This document shows, in pieces, positions 52,024 through 61,770 of a DNA stretch of 64,000 nt. Source of the stretch: Hydractinia symbiolongicarpus (lineage: Eukaryota > Cnidaria > Hydrozoa > Anthoathecata > Hydractiniidae); the NCBI RefSeq assembly GCF_029227915.1, contig NC_079887.1:17917650-17981649 (forward strand). Reading direction: 5' to 3'. A model generated the notes under the pieces. The model worked only from the letters and a program-made list of their open reading frames with translations. It ran no database searches and was not told the DNA's origin. Position 1 is the first letter of the stretch. Every line of letters begins with the position of its first letter. A program made the position numbers and the translations under genes.

Positions 52024-53205
52024 ATGGCGCAATCGAAAACGATTTGGGACGTCGTAGTCTATAGAGAGTGGCAAGGTTAGACCAATGGTAACCTGCGCAG
52101 GCACGTGAAACCACGTGATTTACGTGTAAGGCCTTTATTAGGTGTCAAAAGGCCATATTACAGTCTTTACAGGCCTGTGCGGGTAGTTGACTGTGTTTTA
52201 AAGACTTGGCGCAATGGAAAAAGATTTGGGACGTCGTAGTCTAATGAGAGTTGAAGGACTAGACCAATGGTAACCTACGCAGGCACGTGGAATTACGTGA
52301 TTTATGTGTAAGGCCTTTATTAGGCAGCAAAAGGCCATATTACAGCGTTTAGAGGCCTGTAAGCGTAGTTGACTGTGTTTTAAAGACATGACGCAATGGA
52401 AAACAATTTGGGACGTCGTAGTCTATAGAGAGTGGAAAGATTAGACCAATGGTAACCTGTGCAGGCACGTGAAACCACGTGATTTACGTGTAAGGCTCTT
52501 TTTAGGCATCAAAATGCCATTTTACGGTCTTTAGAGGTCTGTAAGCGTAGTTGACGGTGTTATAAAGCCATGGCGCAATGGAAAACGACTTAGGAAGTCT
52601 TAGTCCATTGAGAGTGGAAGGATTAGACCATTGTTAAACAGCGTAGGCATGTGGAACCACGTGCTTTACGTGTAAGGCCTTTATTAGGCATCAAAAGGCC
52701 ACATTACAGTGTTTAGAGCCCTGTAAGCGTAGTTGACTGTGTTTTAAAGACATGACGCAGTGGAAAACAACTTGGGACGTCGTAGTCCATTGACAGTGAA
52801 AGGATTAGACCAATGGTAACCTGCGCAGGCACGTGAAACCACGTGATTTACGTGTAAGGCTCTTTTTAGGCATCAAAATGCCATATTACGGCATTTAGAG
52901 GCCTGTGCGCGTAGTTTATTGTGTTTTAAAGACATGGCGCATTGGATAACGATTTGGGACGTCGTAGTCCATAGAGAGTGGCAAGGTTAGACCAATGGTA
53001 ACCTGCGCAGGCACGTGAAACCACGTGATTTACGTGTAAGGCCTTTTTTAGGTGTCAAAAGGCCATATTACAGTCTTTAGAGGCCTGTGCGCGTAGTTCA
53101 CTGTGTTTTAAAGACATGGCGCAATGGAAAACGATTTGGGACGTCGTAGTCTATAGAGAGTGGCAAGGTTAGACCAATGGTAACCTGCGCAGGCACGTGA
53201 AACCA
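52024..53205 (+). repeat. 2,001-bp repeat unit, partial copy 3
   Basis: It follows 50023-51204 until 53206, where ACCATGTGATTTACGTGTAG is replaced by ACCACGTGATTTACGTGTAA and GGCTTTTATTAGGTGTC. It includes GGCCTTTTTTAGGTGTC at 53040, matching 51039 and 36128. Confidence 0.88.
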
Positions 53206-54705
53206 CGTGATTTACGTGTAAGGCTTTTATTAGGTGTCAAAAGGCATATTACGGCCTTCAGAGGTCTGTAAGAGTAGTTGACGGTGTTATTAAGCCTAGG
53301 CGCAATGGAAAACGACTTGGGAAGTCGTAGTCCATTGAGAGTGGAGGGATTAGACGAATGGTAAACAGCGCAGGCACGTGGAACCACGTGCTTTACGTGT
53401 AAGGATTTTATTAGACATCAAAAAGCCATATTACAGTGTTTAGAGGCCTGTGCGCGTAGTTGACTGTGTTTTAAAGACATGACGCAGTGGAAAACAATTT
53501 GGGACTTCGTAGTCCATTGACAGTGAAAGGATTATAGGAATGGTAAACAGCGCAGGCACGTGGAACCACGTGCTTTACGTGTAAGGCCTTTATTAGACAT
53601 CAAAAAGCCATATTACAGTGTTTAGAGGCCTGTGCGCGTAGTTGACTGTGTTTTAAAGACATGACGCAGTGGAAAACGATTTGGGACTTCGTAGTGCGTT
53701 GAGAGTGTAAGGATTAGACCAATGGTAACATGCGCAGGCACGTGAAACCACGTGATTTACGTGTAAGGCTCTTTTTAGGCATCAAAATGCCATTTTACGG
53801 TCTTTAGAGGTCTGTAAGCGTAGTTGACGGTGTTATAAAGCCATGGCGCAATGGAAAACGACTTGGGAAGTCGTAGTCCATTGAGAGTGGAGGGATTAGA
53901 CGAATGGTAAACAGCGCAGGCACGTGGAACCACGTGATTTATGTGTAAGGCCTTTATTAGGCAGCAAAAGGCCATATTACAGCTTTTAGAGGCCTGTCAG
54001 CGTAGTTGACTGTGTTTTAAAGACATGACGCAATGGAAAACAACTTAGGACGTCGTAGTCTATAGAGAGTGGAAAGATTAGACCAATGGTAACCTGCGCA
54101 GGCACGTGAAACCACGTGATTTACGTGTAAGGCTCTTTTTAGGCATCAAAATGCCGTTTTACGGTCTTTAGAGGTCTGTAAGCGTAGTTGACGGTGTTAT
54201 AAAGCCATGGCGCAATGGAAAACGACTTGGGAAGTCTTAGTCTATTGAGAGTGGAAGGATTAGACCATTGTTAAACAGCGCAGGCATGTGGAACCACGTG
54301 CTTTACGTGTAAGGCCTTTATTTGGTGTCAAAAGGCCATATTACAGTCTTTAGAGGCCTGTGCGCGTAGTTCACTGTGTTTTATAGACATGGCGCAATGG
54401 AAAACGACTTGGTACGTCGTAGTTTATTGATGGTGGAAGGATTAGACCAATGGTAACCTGCGCAGGCACGTGAAACCACGTGATTTACGTGTAAGGCCTT
54501 TATTAGGTGTCAAAAGGCCATATTACAGTCTTTACAGGCCTGTGCGGGTAGTTGACTGTGTTTTAAAGACTTGGCGCAATGGAAAAAGACTTGGGACGTC
54601 GTAGTCTAATGAGAGTTGAAGGACTAGACCAATGGTAACCTACGCAGGCACGTGGAATTACGTGATTTATGTGTAAGGCCTTTATTAGGCAGCAAAAGGC
54701 CATAT
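53206..54705 (+). repeat. Mosaic monomers
   Basis: Full-length units of mixed type. One unit begins ATTATAGGAATGG (53532) and another has TTACAGCTTTTAGAGGCCTGTCAGCG (53972-53997). It leads into the diverged block. Confidence 0.8.
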
Positions 54706-54740
54706 TACGGTCTTAAGAGGTCTGTAAGCGTAGTTGACTG

Positions 54741-55142
54741 TGTTTAAATACATGACGCAATGGAAAACGATTTGGGACTTCGTAGTCTATAGAGCGTGGA
54801 AAGATTAGACCAATGCTAGCCTGCGCAGGCACTTGGAACCACGTGATTTACGTGTGAGGCTTTTATTGAGCATCAAAAGGCCATTTTACAGTCTTTACAG
54901 GCCTGTGCGCCTAGTTGACTGTGTTTTAATGACATGACGCAATGGAAAACGCCTTGGGACGTCGTAGTCCATTGAGAGCGGAAGGATTAGACCAATGGTA
55001 ACCCTCGCAGGCACGTGGAGCCACGTGATCTAAGTGTGAGGCTTTTACTAGGCATCAAAACACCATAATACAGTCTTTAGAGGCCTGTACATGTAGTTGA
55101 CGTTGTTATAAAGCCATAGCGCAATGGAAAACGATTTGGGAC
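54741..55142 (+). repeat. 909-bp offset duplication in the diverged block, member 1
   Basis: From TGTTTAAATACATGACG through GATTTGGGAC, it matches 55650-56051 with two visible differences (GTGTGAGGC against GTGTAAGGC, CCATAATAC against CCATATTAC). Confidence 0.88.
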
Positions 55143-55649
55143 GTCGTAGTCTATAGAGAGTGGAAAGATTAAACCAATGGTAACCTGCGCAGGCACGTCG
55201 AAATACGTGATTTATGTCTAAGGCCTTTATTAGGCTGCGAAAGGCCATATTACAGCGTTTAGAGGCCTGTGCGCGTAATTGACTGTGTTTTAATGACATG
55301 ACGCAATGGAAAACGATTTGGGAAGTCGTAGTCCATTGAGAGTGCAAGGATTAGGCCAATGGTAACCTGCGCAGGCACGTGGAACCACGTGATTTACGCA
55401 CAAGGCTTTTATTAAGCATCAAAAGGTCATATTACAGTCTTTACAGGCCTGTGCGCTTAGTTGACTGTGTTTTAAAGACATGGCGCAATGGAAAACGACT
55501 TGGGACGTCGTAGTCTAATGAGAGTTGAAGGACTAGACCAATGGTAAATAGCGCAGGCACGTGGAACTACGTGATGTATGTGTAAGGACTTTATTAGGCA
55601 TCAAAAAGCCATATTACAGCGTTTAGAGGCCTGTAAGCGTAGTTAACTG

Positions 55650-56051
55650 TGTTTAAATACATGACGCAATGGAAAACGATTTGGGACTTCGTAGTCTATA
55701 GAGCGTGGAAAGATTAGACCAATGCTAGCCTGCGCAGGCACTTGGAACCACGTGATTTACGTGTAAGGCTTTTATTGAGCATCAAAAGGCCATTTTACAG
55801 TCTTTACAGGCCTGTGCGCCTAGTTGACTGTGTTTTAATGACATGACGCAATGGAAAACGCCTTGGGACGTCGTAGTCCATTGAGAGCGGAAGGATTAGA
55901 CCAATGGTAACCCTCGCAGGCACGTGGAGCCACGTGATCTAAGTGTGAGGCTTTTACTAGGCATCAAAACACCATATTACAGTCTTTAGAGGCCTGTACA
56001 TGTAGTTGACGTTGTTATAAAGCCATAGCGCAATGGAAAACGATTTGGGAC
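55650..56051 (+). repeat. 909-bp offset duplication in the diverged block, member 2
   Basis: The match to member 1 ends where GACGTCGTAG becomes GACTTCGTAG. A further overlapping relation joins about 55380-55660 to 56470-56750 at offset 1,090 (six monomers). The block has therefore had its own local exchanges. Confidence 0.85.
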
Positions 56052-57430
56052 TTCGTAGTCTATAGAGTGTGGAAAGATTAGACCAATGCTAGCCTGCGCA
56101 GGCACTTGGAACCACGTGATTTATGTCTAAGGCCTTTATTAGGCTGCAAAAGGCCATATTACGGCCTTTAGAGGCCTCTGCGCGTAGTTAACTGTGTTTT
56201 AAAGACATGGCGCAATGGAAAACGACTTGGGACGTCGTAGTCTATTGAGAGTGCAAGGATTAGGCCAATGGTAACCTGCGCAGGCACGAGGAACCACGTG
56301 ATTTTTTTAAGGCCTTTATTAGGCGTAAAAAGGCCATATTACGGCCTTTACAGGCCTGTGCGCGTAGTTGACTGTGTTTTAAAGACATGGCGCAATGGAA
56401 AACGACTTGGGACGTCGTAGTCTATTGACAGTGCAAGGATTAGACAAATGGTAACCTGCGCAGGCACGTGGAACCACGTGATTTACGTACAAGGCTTTTA
56501 TTAAGCATCAAAAGGTCATATTACAGTCTTTACATGCCTGTGCGCTTAGTTGACTGTGTTTTAAAGACATGGCGCAATGGAAAACGACTTGGGACGTCGT
56601 AGTCTAATGAGAGTTGAAGGACTAGACCAATGGTAAATAACGCAGGCACGTGGAACTACGTGATTTATGTGTAAGGACTTTATTAGGCATCAAAAAGCCA
56701 TATTACAGCGTTTAGAGGCCTGTAAGCGTAGTTAACTGTATTTAAATACATGACGCAATGGAAAACGATTTGGGACTTCGTAGTCTATAGAGAGTAGAAA
56801 GATTAGACCAATGGTAACCAGCGCAGGCACGTGAAACCAAGTGATTTACGTGTAAGGCCTTTATTAGGTGTCAAAAGGCGTATTACGGCCTTCAGAGGCC
56901 TGTAAGAGTAGTTGACGGTGTTATTAAGCCTGGGCGCAATGGAAAACGACTTGGTACGTCGTAGTCTATTGATGGTGGAAGGATTAGACAACTGGTAACC
57001 AGCGCAGGCACGTGGAACCACGTGATTTAAGTGTATGGTCCTTACTAGCAGTCAAAAAGGCCATATTACGGCCTTTAGAGGCCTCTGCGCGTAGTTAACT
57101 GTGTTTTAAAGACATGGCGCAATGGAAAACGACTTGGGACGTCGTAGTCTATTGACAGTGCAAGGATTAGACCAATGGTAACCTGCATAGGCACGTGCAA
57201 CCACGTGATTTACGTGTAATTCTTCTATTAGGCATCAAAAGGCGATATTACAGTCTTTACAGGCCTGTGCGCCTAGTTGACTGTGTTTTAATGACATGAC
57301 GCAATGGAAAACGCCTTGGGACGTCGTAGTCCATTGAGAGTGTAAGGATTAGACCAATGGTAACATGCGCAGGCACGTGGAACCACGTGATCTAAGTGTA
57401 AGGCTTTACTAGGCATCAAAACACCATATT

Positions 57431-58604
57431 ACAGTCTTTAGAGGCCTGTAAGCGTAGTTGACTGTGTTTTAAAGACATGACGCAATGGAAAACAACTTGG
57501 GACGTCGTAGTCTATAGAGAGTGGAAAGATTAGACCAATGGTAACCTGCGCAGGCACGTGAAACCACGTGATTTACGTGTAAGGCTCTTTATAGGCATCA
57601 AAATGCCATATTACGGTCTTTACAGGCCTGTGCACGTAGTTCACTGTGTTTTAAAGACATGGCGCAATGGAAAACGATTTGGGACGTCGTAGTTTATAGA
57701 GAGTGGCAAGGTTAGACCAATGGTAACATGCGCAGGCACGTGGAACCACGTGATTTACGTGTAAGGCCTTTATTAGGTGTCAAAAGGCATATTACGGCCT
57801 TCAGAGGCCTGTAAGAGTAGTTGACGGTGTTATTAAGCCTAGGCGCAATGGAAAACGACTTGGGAAGTCGTAGTCCATTGAGAGTGGAAGGATTAGACCA
57901 ATGGTAAACAGTGCAGGCACGTGGAACCTGTGATTTACGTGTAAGGCCTTTATTACGCATCAAAAGGCCATATTACAGTGTTTAGAGGCCTGTAAGCGTA
58001 GTTGACTGTGTTTTAAAGACATATCGCAGTGGAAAACAACTTGGGACGTCGTAGTCCATTGACAGTGAAAGGCACGTGAAACCACGTGATTTACGTGTAA
58101 GGCTTTTATTAAGTGTCAAAGGCATATTACGGCCTTCAGAGGCCTGTAAGAGTAGTTGACGGTGTTTTTAAGCCTAGGCGTAGTCTATTGATGGTGGAAG
58201 GATTAGACCAATGGTAACCAGCGCAAGCACATGGAACCACGTGATTTAAGTGAAAGGCCCTTACTAGCTGTCAAAAGGCCATTTTACGGTCTTTAGAGGT
58301 CTGTAAGCGTAGTTGACGGTGTTATAATGCCATGGCGCAATGGAAAACGACTTGGGAAGTCTTAGTCCATTGAGAGTGGAAGGATTAGACAATTGTTAAA
58401 CAGCGCAGGCATGTGTAACCACGTGCTTTACGTGTAAGGCCTTTATTAGGCATCAAAAGGCCATATTACACTGTTTAGAGGCCTGTAAGCGTAGTTGACT
58501 GTGTTTTAAAGACATGACGCAGTGGAAAACAACTTAGGACATCGTAGTCCATTGACAGTGAAAGGATTAGACCAATGGTAACCTGCACAGGCACGTGGAA
58601 CCAC
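57431..58604 (+). repeat. Transition segment with shortened monomers
   Basis: The monomers return to the common types here but include several small deletions: GGAACCTGTGATTTACG lacks two bases at 57926-57930, the unit at 58072-58204 has two larger gaps, and GTGTCAAAGGC lacks one A near 58114. Confidence 0.82.
58072..58204 (+). repeat. Doubly deleted D-type monomer (about 131 bp)
   Basis: AGTGAAAGG runs directly into CACGTGAAACC, missing about 26 bp that include the AGACCAATGG start. Further on, CCTAGGCG runs directly into TAGTCTATTG, missing 25 bp. Both joints have 2-3 bases of matching sequence at their edges (AGG and CG), as in microhomology-type deletions. Confidence 0.85.
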
Positions 58605-59194
58605 GTGATTTACGTACAAGGCTTTTATTAAGCATCAAAAGGCCATATTACAGTCTTTACAGGCCTGTGCGCGTAGTTGACTGTGTTTTAAAGACTTGGC
58701 GCAATGGAAAAAGACTTAGGACGTCGTAGTCTAATGAGAGTTGAAGGACTAGACCAATGGTAACCTGCGCAGGCACGTGGAACTACGTGACTTATGTGTA
58801 AGGCCTTTATTAGGCAGCAAAAGGCCATGTTACAGCGTTTAGAGGCCTGTAAGCGTAGTTGACTGTGTTTTAAAGACATGACGCAATGGAAAACGACTTG
58901 GTACGTCGTAGTCTAATGAGAGTTGAAGGACTAGACCAATGGTAACCTGCGCAGGCACGTGGAACTACGTGATTTATGTGTAAGGCCTTTATTAGGCAGC
59001 AAAAGGCCATTTTACAGCGTTTAGAGGCCTGTAAGCGTAGTTGACTGTGTTTTAAAGACATGACGCAATGGAAAACGATTTGGGACGTCGTAGTCTATAG
59101 AGAGTGGCAAGGTTAGACCAATGGTAACCTGTGCAGGCACGTGGAACCACGTGATTTACGTACAAGGCTTTTATTAAGCACCAAAAGGCCATAT
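58605..59194 (+). repeat. 910-bp offset duplication, member 1
   Basis: An F unit, two adjacent G-like units (GGAACTACGTGACTTATG and GGAACTACGTGATTTATG) and an A-ending unit match 59515-60104. Visible differences are GACTTAGGACG against GACTTGGGACG, CCATGTTACAG against CCATATTACAG, and CCATTTTACAG against CCATATTACAG. Confidence 0.88.
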
Positions 59195-59514
59195 TACAGT
59201 CTTTACAGGCCTGTGCGGGTAGTTGACTGTGTTTTAAAGACTTGGCGCAATGGAAAAAGACTTGGGACGTCGTAGTCTAATGAGAGTTGAAGGACTACAC
59301 CAATGGTAACCTGCGCAGGCACTAGGAACTACGTGATTTATGTGTAAGGCCTTTATTAGGCATCAAAAAGCCATATTACAGTGTTTAGAGGCCTGTGCGC
59401 GTAGTTGACTGTGTTTTAAAGACATGACGCAGTGGAAAACGATTTGGGACTTCGTAGTGCATTGAGAGTGTAAGGATTAGACCAATGGTAACATGCGCAG
59501 GCACGTGAAACCAC

Positions 59515-60104
59515 GTGATTTACGTACAAGGCTTTTATTAAGCATCAAAAGGCCATATTACAGTCTTTACAGGCCTGTGCGCGTAGTTGACTGTGTTTTA
59601 AAGACTTGGCGCAATGGAAAAAGACTTGGGACGTCGTAGTCTAATGAGAGTTGAAGGACTAGACCAATGGTAACCTGCGCAGGCACGTGGAACTACGTGA
59701 CTTATGTGTAAGGCCTTTATTAGGCAGCAAAAGGCCATATTACAGCGTTTAGAGGCCTGTAAGCGTAGTTGACTGTGTTTTAAAGACATGACGCAATGGA
59801 AAACGACTTGGTACGTCGTAGTCTAATGAGAGTTGAAGGACTAGACCAATGGTAACCTGCGCAGGCACGTGGAACTACGTGATTTATGTGTAAGGCCTTT
59901 ATTAGGCAGCAAAAGGCCATATTACAGCGTTTAGAGGCCTGTAAGCGTAGTTGACTGTGTTTTAAAGACATGACGCAATGGAAAACGATTTGGGACGTCG
60001 TAGTCTATAGAGAGTGGCAAGGTTAGACCAATGGTAACCTGTGCAGGCACGTGGAACCACGTGATTTACGTACAAGGCTTTTATTAAGCATCAAAAGGCC
60101 ATAT
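59515..60104 (+). repeat. 910-bp offset duplication, member 2
   Basis: It repeats the preceding member. The match ends at CAGTGTTTAGAGG (member 1 has CAGTCTTTACAGG). Between the members lies a unit with the E-box-less GGCACTAGGAACTACG (59318). Confidence 0.88.
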
Positions 60105-60105
60105 T

Positions 60106-60820
60106 ACAGTGTTTAGAGGCCTGTGCGCGTAGTTGACTGTGTTTTAAAGACATGACGCAGTGGAAAACGATTTGGGACTTCGTAGTGCATTGAGAGTGTA
60201 AGGATTAGACCAATGGTAACATGCACAGGCACGTGAAACCACGTGATTTACGTGTAAGGCTTTATTAAGTGTCAAAAGGCATATTACGGCCTTCAGAGGC
60301 CTGTAAGAGTAGTTGACGGTGTTAGTAAGCCTAGGCGCAATGGAAAACGACTTGGTACGTCGTAGCCTATTGATGGTGGAAGGATTAGACCAATGGTAAC
60401 CAGCGCAAGCACGTGGAACCACGTGATTTAAGTGAAGAGCCCTTACTAGCTGTCAAAAGGCTATTTTACGGTCTTTAGAGGTCTGTAAGCGTAGTTGACG
60501 GTGTTATAAAGCCATGGCGCAATGGAAAACGACTTGGGAAGTCTTAGTCCATTGAGAGTGGAAGGATTAGACAATTGTTAAACAGCGCAGGCACGTGGAA
60601 CCACGTGATTTACGTACAAGGCTTTTATTAAGCATCAAAGGGCCATATTACAGTCTTTACAGGCCTGTGCGGGTAGTTGACTGTGTTTTAAAGACTTGGC
60701 GCAATGGAAAAAGACTTAGGACGTCGTAGTCTAATGAGAGTTGAAGGACTAGACCATTGTTAAACAGCGTAGGCATGTGGAACCACGTGCTTTACGTGTA
60801 AGGGGCCTTTATTAGGCATC
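60106..60820 (+). repeat. Segment matching about 3441-4155
   Basis: It is collinear at offset 56,665, including the short D unit with GGCTTTATTAAGTGTC, AGTGAAGAGCCC and the ACAATTGTTAAACAGCG unit. From about 60719 it equally matches the 961-2012 segment, so one or more exchanges joined two relationships here. Confidence 0.83.
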
Positions 60821-61770
60821 AAAAGGCCATATGACAGTGTTTAAAGGCCTGTAAGCGTAGTTGACTGTGTTTTAAAGACATGACGCAGTGGAAAACAACT
60901 TTGGACGTCGTAGTCCGTTGACAGTGAAAGGATTAGACCAATGGTAACCTGTGCAGGCACGTGGAACCACGTGATTTACGTACAAGGCTTTTATTAAGCA
61001 TCAGAAGGCCATATTACAGTCTTTACAGGCCTGTGCGCGTAGTTGACGGTGTTATAAAGCCATGGCGCAATGGAAAACGACTTGGGAAGTCTTAGTCCAT
61101 TGAGAGTGGAAGGATTAGACCATTGTTAAACAGCGCAGGCATGTGGAACCACGTGCTTTACGTGTAAGGCCTTTATTAGGCATCAAAAGGCCACATTACA
61201 GTGTTTAGAGGCCTGTAAGCGTAGTTGACTGTGTTTTAAAGACATGACGCAGTGGAAAAGAACTTGGGACGTCGAAGTCCATTGACAGTGAAAGGATTAG
61301 ACCAATGGTAACCTGCGCAGGCACGTGAAACCACGTGATTTACGTGTAAGGCTCTTTTTAGGCATCAAAATGCCATATTACGGCGTTTAGAGGCCTGTGC
61401 GCGTAGTTTATTGTGTTTTAAAGACATGGCGCAATAGATAACGATTTGGGACGTCGTAGTCTATAGAGAGTGGCAAGGTTAGACCAATGGTAACCTGCCC
61501 AGGCACGTGAAACCACGTGATTTACGTGTAAGGCCTTTATTAGGTGTCAAAAGGCCATATTACAGTCTTTAGAGGCCTGTGCGCGTAGTTCACTGTGTTT
61601 TAAAGACATGGCGCAATGGAAAACGATTTGGGACGTCGTAGTCTATAGAGAGTGGCAAGGTTAGACCAATGGTAACCTGCGCAGGCACGTGAAACCACGT
61701 GATTTACGTGTAAGGCTTTTATTAGGTGTCAAAAGGCATATTACGGCCTTCAGAGGCCTGTAAGAGTAGT
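60719..61770 (+). repeat. Segment matching the start of the window (right member)
   Basis: This is the partner of 961-2012. The match stops at GACGGTGTTAT, after which this copy reads AAAGCCATGGCAC and the left copy TAAGCCTAGGCGC. Confidence 0.85.

Larger units (their letters stand above)
37683..52591 (+). repeat. 13,455-bp tandem duplication, copy 2 (expanded to 14,909 bp)
   Basis: It begins where GACTTAGGAAG (as at 35681 and 52591) is replaced by the GACTTGGGAAG found at 24228. It is longer than copy 1 by an inner 1,454-bp tandem duplication. Private variants of copy 1 recur here, such as CGCAGTTACGTG (27371/40826), GACGCTGTGG (27664/41119) and GTAAGAGAAGTTG (28546/42001). Confidence 0.93.
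54706..57430 (+). repeat. Diverged monomer block
   Basis: About 15 monomers carry changes rarely or never seen elsewhere: AATGCTAGCCTGCG, GGCACTTGGAACC, GTAACCCTCGCAGG, GTGGAGCCACGTGATCTAAG, CATCAAAACACCAT, CTGTACATGTAGTTGACG, TGTTTAAATACATGACG, GACGCAATGGAAAACGCC and a T-run in GTGATTTTTTTAAGGCC (56297). Both E-boxes are often damaged. It could be an older, less homogenised layer or an interspersed array of a related subfamily. Confidence 0.85.

Noticed and set aside
24228-52591. The 13.5-kb duplication as a pure assembly artefact
   Set aside because: Copy 2 has single-base differences, an inner 1,454-bp duplication and a distinct right flank, which a simple duplicated contig would not have. 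It is not excluded, and long-read support should be checked, but the sequence favours a real event.
56297-56304. T-run GTGATTTTTTTAAGG as a terminator or insertion point of a mobile element
   Set aside because: It is a single altered monomer with no hairpin immediately upstream, no target-site duplication and no inserted sequence.
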